Origin: Lachnospiraceae bacterium UBA3814 | GTDB lineage: Bacteria; Bacillota; Clostridia; Lachnospirales; Lachnospiraceae | DNA length: 31,148 nucleotides | Direction of reading: 5' to 3' | NCBI GenBank assembly: GCA_002368575.1 | Contig: DFEA01000023.1 | Location: 1 to 31,148, forward strand | In this document: piece by piece, positions 15,485 through 22,169 of the stretch | Layout of the letters: the number at the start of each line of letters is the position of its first letter | How positions within the stretch are numbered: position 1 is the stretch's first letter | The notes under the pieces: generated by a model | Databases searched by the model: none | What the model was told of the DNA's origin: nothing | The model's input: only the letters and a program-made list of their open reading frames with translations | Translations under genes and position numbers: made by a program

Positions 15485-16834
15485 TCAGAGCCCCAGCATA
15501 TGAGTGGCCAGCAGGAAGTAGATCATCAGTGACAGTGCATCCACTATGGTGGTTATGAAGGGACTTGCCATGACTGCGGGGTCAAAGCCCAGCTTTTCCG
15601 CAAACATGGGAAGGGTGCAGCCCACAAGCTTTGCAAAGAACAGCTCTACGATGAGGGTAAAGCAGACTACCCCCGCCACAAGGAGAGTGACATGGTCTAT
15701 GATCATGAGCTTTATGAAATTGGTGGCCGCAAGAGTGATCCCGCAGAGCATGGCCACCCTTATTTCCTTCCAGATCACCTTAGGCATATCGGAAAACATT
15801 ATCTCATTTAACGAAAGGCCTCTGATGATGGTGACGGAGGCCTGTCCGCCGGCGTTTCCGCCGGTATCCATGAGCATCGGTATAAAGGCCGTAAGGACGA
15901 CATAGGCGGAGAGGGCGGACTCGTAGCGTGTAATTATCCCGCCGGTGACCGTGGCTGAGATCATAAGAAGAAGGAGCCAGGGGATACGCTTTTTGTAGGT
16001 CTCAAATACCCCCGTCCTCATGTAGGGCTTGTCGGTAGGCACGATAGCCGCCATCTTTTCGATATCCTCCGTGGCCTCCTCGCGCATGATATCTACAACG
16101 TCATCGATGGTGATGATCCCGACAAGACGGTTCTCGTTGTCCACAACGGGCATTGCGGTAAAGTCGTATTTTGAAAACTGCATGGCGACCTCTTCCTGGT
16201 CGGTCAGAGTATTTACGGAAATGATATTGTCATTCATGAAGTCGCCGATGACATCGGTCTCATTCCGAAGCAGGAGATAGCGCAGGGCCACGGTGCCTAT
16301 AAGGTGGCGCTCGCTGTCAAGCACATAGCAGATATTGATGGTCTCCTTGTCAACACCTACCCGCCGGATCCTTTCGATGGCCTCCTTAACGGTCAGGTTG
16401 ACCTTCAGATCCACAAATTCCACGGTCATTATGCTGCCCGCGGAGTCCTCGGGATACCTTAACAGATGATTGATGTCACGCCGGGTCTCGGAGTTTGCGT
16501 TGGCGAGAAGCCTTTTAACCACCCCTGCCGGCATTTCCTCCATAAGGTCGGTAGCGTCGTCCGCCATAAGATTGTTTATGATGTTGGCAGCCTCGCGGTC
16601 TGTAAGGGAGGTGATGATGGTCTGCTGGGTATCGATATCCAGATACGCAAAAACATCCGCCGCCATGGTCTTCGGGAGTATCCTGAACAGCTTTATCTGC
16701 TGCTCCGTGGATAATTTCTCAAATACTGCCGCGATATCGGCCTCGTTCCATTCCGAAAGCGCCTGTCTGAGGTTTGTATACTGTCTGTTTTCTATAAGAT
16801 CACGGATCTCGTCCATTGAATATTCAACTGACAT
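15485..16834 (-). CDS. mgtE: Magnesium transporter MgtE
   Basis: This 449-residue divalent cation channel has the standard MgtE layout: an acidic helical N domain (about 1-130), two CBS domains (about 135-255) that sense cytosolic magnesium, a connecting helix, and a five-helix pore domain from about 284. The signature PMLMDTGGNAGGQAS (319-333) and the pore aspartate in TIVDALSL (Asp432) are present. The ATG at 16834 is the only conventional start, but the strong AGGAGGAG is 27 bases away. A perfect 18-bp palindrome fills the gap, so folding would bring the two together. I looked for an M-box riboswitch, common upstream of mgtE in Firmicutes, and did not recognise one. Confidence 0.94.
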   Translation of the reverse strand: MSVEYSMDEIRDLIENRQYTNLRQALSEWNEADIAAVFEKLSTEQQIKLFRILPKTMAADVFAYLDIDTQQTIITSLTDREAANIINNLMADDATDLMEEMPAGVVKRLLANANSETRRDINHLLRYPEDSAGSIMTVEFVDLKVNLTVKEAIERIRRVGVDKETINICYVLDSERHLIGTVALRYLLLRNETDVIGDFMNDNIISVNTLTDQEEVAMQFSKYDFTAMPVVDNENRLVGIITIDDVVDIMREEATEDIEKMAAIVPTDKPYMRTGVFETYKKRIPWLLLLMISATVTGGIITRYESALSAYVVLTAFIPMLMDTGGNAGGQASVTIIRGLSLNEIMFSDMPKVIWKEIRVAMLCGITLAATNFIKLMIIDHVTLLVAGVVCFTLIVELFFAKLVGCTLPMFAEKLGFDPAVMASPFITTIVDALSLMIYFLLATHMLGL

Positions 16835-16843
16835 GTCAATGCC

Positions 16844-16861
16844 GTAAGCCTTAAGGCTTAC
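16844..16861 (-). promoter_or_regulatory. Perfect palindrome between Shine-Dalgarno and start codon of mgtE
   Basis: GTAAGCCTTAAGGCTTAC is an 18-bp exact palindrome. On the minus strand it directly follows AGGAGGAG (16869-16862) and precedes the ATG by nine bases. In RNA a seven-bp stem with a UUAA loop would shorten the effective spacing from about 27 to about 9 bases. It could equally be a DNA operator. Confidence 0.6.
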
Positions 16862-16944
16862 TCCTCCTTTTTCATGATGAATATTAAGCGATCAAAGAAG
16901 ACACACCGCGAAATCCGTGACAGATAAAAGGAAACCCTCGTATT

Positions 16945-16973
16945 ATAATATCAGAACCGGCTATTTACGTCAA
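16945..16973 (-). promoter_or_regulatory. Likely promoter of mgtE
   Basis: On the minus strand TTGACG (16973-16968), 17 bp and TATTAT (16950-16945), with an overlapping TATAAT three bases further on. Transcription from near 16938 gives a leader of about 104 bases. Confidence 0.65.
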
Positions 16974-17059
16974 CCTGTCAGGGCTTCTTTATATTGACAT
17001 AATGAAGCTATACTGTTACCATTCACGGGTCATGATACGCATGAGAAAGAGGTAAGGCA

Positions 17060-17107
17060 ATGTTCGATCCGGAAAAGATTTTTTCAGAGTTGATAGACGG
17101 AATGTAA
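17060..17107 (+). CDS. Possible 15-residue peptide or truncated gene start
   Basis: ATG at 17060 preceded by AGAGGTAAGG opens a 15-codon frame (MFDPEKIFSELIDGM) ending in TAA at 17105-17107. The peptide has normal protein composition and might be the N-terminus of a decayed gene or a leader peptide. I recognise no family. A TTGACA (16994-16999) and TATACT (17009-17014) lie upstream but only 9 bp apart, too close for a standard promoter. Confidence 0.22.
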   Translation: MFDPEKIFSELIDGM

Positions 17108-17157
17108 GCGGCGATTTTATAAGACCGGGGCTGGGGCTTGAGGCTCATTAATTTTTC

Positions 17158-17186
17158 TTTTCATTTATCGGAATATCAACTATAAT
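17158..17186 (+). promoter_or_regulatory. Possible promoter of the aldo/keto reductase gene, with PerR-like box
   Basis: TTTTCA (17158-17163), 17 bp and perfect TATAAT (17181-17186). The -10 lies inside CTATAATCTTTATCA (17180-17194), which matches the PerR consensus TTATAATNATTATAA at 11 of 14 defined positions. Both readings are from sequence similarity only. Confidence 0.4.
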
Positions 17187-17230
17187 CTTTATCATGAGTT
17201 GTGCGGCGTGTGTTTACTGTAATATGATGA

Positions 17231-17277
17231 TGTCAGGGTAAAAAGTCACATGGCACTTTTGCCCCCGACATTATAAT
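17231..17277 (+). promoter_or_regulatory. 40-bp imperfect palindrome followed by a -10 hexamer
   Basis: Bases 17231-17270 form a palindrome centred on CATG (17249-17252). The arms match at 15 of 20 positions: TGTC, GGG and AAAAGT on the left against ACTTTT, CCC and GACA on the right. A perfect TATAAT lies at 17272-17277, one base after it. No good -35 exists at the right distance, so the palindrome covers where an activator or repressor would sit. It could also be a hairpin in the leader of transcripts from 17158-17186. Confidence 0.55.
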
Positions 17278-17299
17278 ATATAACAGAAAGGACGAAAAA

Positions 17300-18292
17300 A
17301 TGTATATACCTTCAGACAAAAGATATGAAAAGATGAAATACAGAAGATGCGGAAAAAGCGGGCTCATGCTTCCGATGCTGTCACTGGGCTTCTGGCATAA
17401 TTTCGGCTCGGCGGATAATTATGAAAACATGAGGGCCATGTGCCAGACCGCCTTTGACAACGGGATCACTCATTTTGACCTCGCCAATAATTACGGCCCG
17501 GTGTACGGCTCCGCTGAGATCAACCTGGGACGTATCCTCAGGCAGGATTTTGCCGGTCTCAGGGATGAGCTGATAATCTCCACAAAGGCAGGCTACGATA
17601 TGTGGCCCGGGCCTTACGGGGATCACGGCAGCCGCAAGTACCTTATCGCAAGCATAGATCAGAGCCTTAAGAGGATGGGGCTTGAATATGTCGATATTTT
17701 TTACCATCACAGGATGGACCCGGACACTCCGCTTGAAGAAACGGCGCTTGCCCTTTCACAGATCGTTGCGAGCGGGAAGGCGCTCTATATAGGAATATCC
17801 AACTATGACGGTAAGACGCAGAAGGAAATGTCGGCCATATTAAGGGAACTGCACGTTCCCTTCATCATAAACCAGAACCGCTACAGCATTTTCGACAGGA
17901 CCATAGAAAATAACGGGTTAAAGAAGGCTGCCGCAGAGGAGGGCAAGGGTATAATAGCCTTTTCGCCTCTTGCGCAGGGTCTGCTTACCGACAGGTATAT
18001 CAACGGTATACCCGAGGACAGCCGTGTAAAAAAGGACGGAAGGTTCCTTAAGGAGAAGGACATAACTCCCGAAAAGATAGAAATAATAAGGAAGCTTAAC
18101 GAGCTTGCGGGAAGCAGGGGACAGTCCCTTGCGCAGATGGCCTTAAGCTGGGTATTAAAGGATGAGGACGTAACGAGTGTTTTGATCGGCGCAAGCCGTC
18201 CGGAGCAGATCTTAAGCAATATGGAAATCACCGCAGGCGAGCCCTTAAGCGCGGAGGAAATAAGAAAAATCGAGGAAATTGTAAATGATTGA
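17300..18292 (+). CDS. Aldo/keto reductase, YghZ (L-glyceraldehyde 3-phosphate reductase) type
   Basis: This 330-residue cytoplasmic NADPH-dependent reductase has a complete (alpha/beta)8 fold. The catalytic tetrad is visible: Asp60 and Tyr65 (FDLANNYG), Lys96 (ISTKAGYD) and His136 or His137 (DIFYHHRMD). The insert GYDMWPGPYGDHGSRKYL and the ending around IGASRPEQILSN are typical of the YghZ/AKR14 subgroup, which reduces L-glyceraldehyde 3-phosphate and methylglyoxal-like aldehydes; the exact substrate is inference. AAAGGA about ten bases upstream supports the start. The last eight bases overlap typA, so the two are probably translated together. The upstream region has two possible -10 sites and a large palindrome, suggesting regulated, perhaps stress-linked, expression. 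Confidence 0.9.
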   Translation: MYIPSDKRYEKMKYRRCGKSGLMLPMLSLGFWHNFGSADNYENMRAMCQTAFDNGITHFDLANNYGPVYGSAEINLGRILRQDFAGLRDELIISTKAGYDMWPGPYGDHGSRKYLIASIDQSLKRMGLEYVDIFYHHRMDPDTPLEETALALSQIVASGKALYIGISNYDGKTQKEMSAILRELHVPFIINQNRYSIFDRTIENNGLKKAAAEEGKGIIAFSPLAQGLLTDRYINGIPEDSRVKKDGRFLKEKDITPEKIEIIRKLNELAGSRGQSLAQMALSWVLKDEDVTSVLIGASRPEQILSNMEITAGEPLSAEEIRKIEEIVND

Positions 18293-20117
18293 AGCCAGAA
18301 ACGATATAAGAAATGTTGCCATCATAGCTCATGTAGACCATGGAAAGACTACCCTTGTGGACCAGCTCCTAAGGCAGAGCGGGGTGTTTCGGGATAACCA
18401 GGAGGTAAGGGAGAGGGTCATGGATTCCGGGGATATCGAGCGTGAAAGGGGTATAACCATCCTTTCCAAAAATACCGCCGTGACCTATAAGGGGACCAAG
18501 ATAAACATAGTGGATACCCCGGGGCATGCCGATTTCGGGGGAGAGGTGGAACGGGTCCTCAAGATGGTGGACGGTGCTATCCTGGTCGTGGATGCCTTTG
18601 AAGGGACCATGCCCCAGACCAAGTTCGTTTTAAAAAAGGCTCTGGCGCTGAAGCTTCCGGTGGTCGTCTGTGTCAATAAGATCGACAGGGAGGAGGCAAG
18701 GTGCGAGGAGGTAGTGGATGAGGTCCTTGAGCTCTTCATGGATCTTGACGTGGATGAGAAGCAGCTTGACTGCCCCTTTATCTTTGCTTCGGCAAAGCTT
18801 GGAAGGTCGGGGACCGATTACAGGAACATAGGCCCTGACATGGCTCCGCTCTTTGATGCCGTGCTTGATTTCATCCCGGCCCCGACGGGCGACAGGGAGG
18901 CAGGCACTCAGGTCCTTATAAGCACCATAGACTACAACGACTATGTGGGAAGGATAGGGGTAGGAAAGGTATCGAACGGGTACATAAGGGTTAACCAGGA
19001 GGCGGTGATCGTAAACGCCCACGAGCCCGACAAGAACAGAAGGGTCAAGGTAAGCGCCCTTTATGAATACGACGGGCTCAACAAGGTGAACGTAAAGGAG
19101 GCGACCATAGGCTCCATAGTAGCCATATCGGGCATTTCGGACATACACATAGGAGATACGATCTGTGACCCGGAGGCTCCCGTTCCCATAGAGTTTCAGA
19201 AGATCTCCGAGCCTACCATAGCAATGACCTTCTGTGTCAACGATTCGCCCCTTGCGGGAACGGAGGGAAAGTATGTTACCTCAAGGCATTTAAGGGACAG
19301 GCTGTTTAAGGAGCTCAATACCGATGTTTCCTTAAGGGTGGAGGAAACGGACTCCACCGAGGCCTTTAAGGTGTCGGGAAGGGGAGAGCTGCATCTTTCG
19401 GTGCTCATCGAGAATATGCGCAGGGAGGGCTACGAGTTTGCGGTCAGCAAGGCGGAGGTTCTTTACAGGGAGGATTCCCGGGGAAGAAAGACCGAGCCCA
19501 TGGAGCTTGCCTATGTGGATGTGCCCGAGGAGTTTACCGGCATAGTCATTGAAAAGCTGGGAGGAAGAAAGGGAGAGCTTCAGAATATGTATCCCATATC
19601 CGGCGGATACACGAGAATGGAGTTTTCCATCCCCGCAAGAGGGCTCATCGGCTACAGGGGAGAGTTCATGACGGACACAAAGGGAAACGGTATAATAAAT
19701 ACCGTTTTTGACGAGTACGCGCCCTACAAGGGGGATATCACCTACAGAAAGCAGGGCTCCCTCATAGCCTTTGAAAGCGGCGAGTCGGTCACCTACGGAC
19801 TCTTCAACGCGCAGGAGCGGGGGACATTATTCATTGGCCCCGGTGAAAAGGTATATTCCGGTATGGTGGTGGGTCAGAACGGCAAGCCGGAGGATGTGGA
19901 GATAAACGTCTGCAAGAAAAAGCAGCTCACGAACACCAGGGCATCAGGCTCTGACGAGGCCTTAAGGCTTATTCCGCCCAAGGTGCTCAGTCTGGAGCAG
20001 GCGCTTGAGTTCATAGATTCCGACGAGCTTCTGGAGATAACTCCCGAGAGCTTGAGGATACGCAAGAAGATACTGGACCCTACCTTAAGGAAGAGGGCGG
20101 GCTTCAGGAAGGAATGA
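18285..20117 (+). CDS. typA: Ribosome-associated GTPase TypA/BipA
   Basis: This translational GTPase has the usual 610 residues. It binds the ribosome and assists assembly and translation under stress and low temperature. G-domain motifs: AHVDHGKT (15-22), RERGITI (53-59), DTPGHADF (77-84) and NKID (131-134). The EF-G-like C-terminal domains contain the TypA-typical IPARGLIGYRGEF and LTNTRASGSDEAL segments. The ATG at 18285 overlaps the reductase stop (ATGATTGA), with a GAGGAA upstream inside the reductase reading frame. The ABC exporter follows 39 bp later without a visible terminator, so a four-gene transcript is possible. Confidence 0.96.
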   Translation: MIEARNDIRNVAIIAHVDHGKTTLVDQLLRQSGVFRDNQEVRERVMDSGDIERERGITILSKNTAVTYKGTKINIVDTPGHADFGGEVERVLKMVDGAILVVDAFEGTMPQTKFVLKKALALKLPVVVCVNKIDREEARCEEVVDEVLELFMDLDVDEKQLDCPFIFASAKLGRSGTDYRNIGPDMAPLFDAVLDFIPAPTGDREAGTQVLISTIDYNDYVGRIGVGKVSNGYIRVNQEAVIVNAHEPDKNRRVKVSALYEYDGLNKVNVKEATIGSIVAISGISDIHIGDTICDPEAPVPIEFQKISEPTIAMTFCVNDSPLAGTEGKYVTSRHLRDRLFKELNTDVSLRVEETDSTEAFKVSGRGELHLSVLIENMRREGYEFAVSKAEVLYREDSRGRKTEPMELAYVDVPEEFTGIVIEKLGGRKGELQNMYPISGGYTRMEFSIPARGLIGYRGEFMTDTKGNGIINTVFDEYAPYKGDITYRKQGSLIAFESGESVTYGLFNAQERGTLFIGPGEKVYSGMVVGQNGKPEDVEINVCKKKQLTNTRASGSDEALRLIPPKVLSLEQALEFIDSDELLEITPESLRIRKKILDPTLRKRAGFRKE

Positions 20118-20156
20118 TACCGGGGCTTTCACAGCACCGGCTGAAAGGAAGAGCAT

Positions 20157-21938
20157 ATGCTGAAAATACTTGGGGCACAGATAAAGGAGTATAAAGCAGC
20201 GGCCCTGCTGGCGCCTTTTTTTATGATACTTGAGGTTCTTGCGGAGATGCTGATACCCCTTATAATGGCACAGCTTGTGGACACGGGGATCAATGTGCCC
20301 GGCGGCAACATGGATAATATAGTAAAAAGCGGGCTCATGATGCTTGGAATGGCAATTTTCGGGCTTATTGCCGGATGTCTTTCAGCAGTTTACGCCGCAA
20401 AGGCCTCCACCGGGTTTGCAAAGAACCTGAGGAAGACGATGAATGATAATATTCAGCGCTTTTCCTTTTCAAATATCGATAAGTTTTCCACTGCCGGGCT
20501 GGTCACGAGGCTTACTACAGATGTAACGAACGTTCAGAACGCGTTTCAGATGATACTGAGGATGTGCATAAGAGCGCCTTTTTCCCTGATATTTGCCATG
20601 ATCGCGGCGTTTACGGTATCTGACAGGATAGCAGGCGTGTATCTGATCGCAGTCCTTATCCTGTCGGTCATTCTCGGCTTCATCATTAAAAATGCCATGG
20701 GGAGCTTTAAGCTCGTTTTGGGAAAATATGACGACCTGAATGCCGCCATACAGGAAAATATAAGCGGCATAAGGGTCGTAAAGTCCTTTGTACGTGAGGA
20801 CTACGAGACCGGGCGCATGAACAGGGCTTCGGAAGCCATCTATAAGCTGTTTGTGAAGGCGGAGAGCATAGTGGTGCTCAACGCTCCGGTGATGATGCTT
20901 GCGGTGGACACCTGTATACTTGTGATCGCCTGGGCGGGAGCAAGGCTCATTGTCTCAAACGAGCTGACCACAGGGGACCTTATTGCCCTGTTTTCCTACT
21001 GCATGAATATCCTCTTCAGCCTCATGATGCTTTCGATGATCTTTGTCATGATATCGATGTCCGTGGCAAGCGGCGAAAGGATATGCGAGGTCATAAAGGA
21101 AGAGCCCGATATCACAGATCCCGCGGAGCCTGTTTATGAGGTAAAGGACGGAAGGATAATCTTTGACGACGTGGATTTCGCCTATGGAAGCGCGCAGGGA
21201 GGAGAGCCGGTGCTTAAGGATGTGAGCCTGGCAATAGACTCGGGTGAGACCATCGGAATAATCGGAGGGACCGGCTCGGGTAAATCCTCCTTTGTGAATC
21301 TGATTAGCAGGCTTTACGATGTTACGGGCGGCGCTGTCTATGTGGGAGGAAGGAACGTCAAGGATTACGATCTGAAGACACTGAGAAGGAACGTATCCGT
21401 CGTGCTCCAGTCAAATGTCCTGTTTTCGGGCACTATCCTTGACAACCTGAGATGGGGAAATCCCGAGGCGACGATGGAGGAATGCGTCGCAGCCTGCAGG
21501 CTTGCCTGTGCGGATGAGTTCATAGAGAGCTTTCCGGACAAATACGAGACCCATATAGAGCAGGGAGGGACAAACGTTTCCGGTGGACAGAAGCAGAGGC
21601 TCTGCATAGCCAGAGCGCTTTTAAAGAAGCCGAAGGTGCTTATCCTTGACGATTCGACCTCCGCGGTAGATACCGCCACCGACGCAAATATAAGGAAGGC
21701 CCTTATGACCGAGCTGCCGGATGTAACCAAGCTGATAATAGCCCAGAGGGTAGCCTCGGTCAAAGACGCCGACAGGATCCTTGTACTCGACGAAGGCCGC
21801 GTAAGCGCCTTTGACACTCACGAAAATCTCCTTAAAACGAACGAGATATACAAAGAAGTATACGAATCCCAAACCACCCAGGGCGCCGATGCAGATTTTG
21901 ATTCAAGTTTGGTTCAAACAAGTTTGAACCAAACTTGA
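20157..21938 (+). CDS. ABC exporter subunit with degenerate ATPase site
   Basis: This 593-residue half-transporter has a six-helix membrane domain (about 15-305) and a nucleotide-binding domain (about 333-570). Walker A GGTGSGKSS (370-378) and signature VSGGQ (474-478) are good. The catalytic Glu after Walker B is replaced by Asp499 (VLILDD), and the switch His by Gln530 (IIAQR). This is the pattern of the non-catalytic partner in heterodimeric exporters such as TM287/288 and BmrCD. AAGGAAGAG just before the ATG supports the start. The last 12 residues (DSSLVQTSLNQT) are encoded by a perfect DNA palindrome, and the true end of the family probably lies before it. It should pair with the product of 22170-24095. 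The substrate is unknown, probably drugs or lipids. Confidence 0.92.
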   Translation: MLKILGAQIKEYKAAALLAPFFMILEVLAEMLIPLIMAQLVDTGINVPGGNMDNIVKSGLMMLGMAIFGLIAGCLSAVYAAKASTGFAKNLRKTMNDNIQRFSFSNIDKFSTAGLVTRLTTDVTNVQNAFQMILRMCIRAPFSLIFAMIAAFTVSDRIAGVYLIAVLILSVILGFIIKNAMGSFKLVLGKYDDLNAAIQENISGIRVVKSFVREDYETGRMNRASEAIYKLFVKAESIVVLNAPVMMLAVDTCILVIAWAGARLIVSNELTTGDLIALFSYCMNILFSLMMLSMIFVMISMSVASGERICEVIKEEPDITDPAEPVYEVKDGRIIFDDVDFAYGSAQGGEPVLKDVSLAIDSGETIGIIGGTGSGKSSFVNLISRLYDVTGGAVYVGGRNVKDYDLKTLRRNVSVVLQSNVLFSGTILDNLRWGNPEATMEECVAACRLACADEFIESFPDKYETHIEQGGTNVSGGQKQRLCIARALLKKPKVLILDDSTSAVDTATDANIRKALMTELPDVTKLIIAQRVASVKDADRILVLDEGRVSAFDTHENLLKTNEIYKEVYESQTTQGADADFDSSLVQTSLNQT

Positions 21939-21941
21939 ATC
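21900..21941. repeat. Perfect 20-bp inverted repeat overlapping the exporter gene end
   Basis: Two exact 20-base arms (21900-21919 and 21922-21941) flank a two-base AA centre. Each arm contains GGTTCAAAC or its complement. The stop codon of the first exporter gene (21936-21938) lies in the right arm. In RNA this is a very stable hairpin, but no T-run follows. Confidence 0.9.
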
Positions 21942-22098
21942 AGTCAAATCATCGTGCCCGATTAACCTGAAAAAAGAACGAAAAGCATTCAAGCACAGCA
22001 TAGTGATATACCAGGGCATGATGATTTGACCCCCGAGAAAAACTAGCGGCTTCAAAACCTGGTTCAAACAAGTTTGAACCAAACTTGAATCAGTCAAA
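21910..22098. repeat. Pair of identical 39-bp repeats enclosing an inverted-repeat segment
   Basis: Bases 21910-21948 and 22060-22098 are identical over 39 positions, exactly 150 bp apart. Between them, GTCAAATCATCGTGCCC (21943-21959) and GGGCATGATGATTTGAC (22014-22030) are inverted copies with one mismatch. A weaker third copy follows: CGGTTTCAAAACC at 22105-22117 and TTCAACC (22121-22127) with GGTTGAA (22130-22136). The whole interval between the two exporter genes is built of these units. It contains no convincing gene. Confidence 0.85.
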
Positions 22099-22169
22099 AC
22101 CTACCGGTTTCAAAACCCCATTCAACCCAGGTTGAACAATATTTAAATCCAGGAAAGGACCCCCCCAAA

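Noticed and set aside
16994..17014. TTGACA and TATACT as a promoter
   Set aside because: Spacer of 9 bp is far too short for sigma-A; a similar misplaced pair at 3565-3586 was also discounted.
16868..17050. M-box magnesium riboswitch upstream of mgtE
   Set aside because: None of its conserved segments could be recognised in the roughly 100-base leader, which is also too short.
17251..17263. TGGCAC...TTGC resembling a sigma-54 promoter
   Set aside because: The GG and GC elements are nine bases apart instead of the required twelve, and the sequence is explained by the palindrome.
21903..22097. 64-codon minus-strand frame with repeated ends
   Set aside because: Its repeated termini come from the DNA palindromes; no ribosome binding site and no protein family recognised.
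21910..22136. CRISPR-like array
   Set aside because: Only two identical copies, 150 bp apart, with a palindromic spacer and no cas genes.
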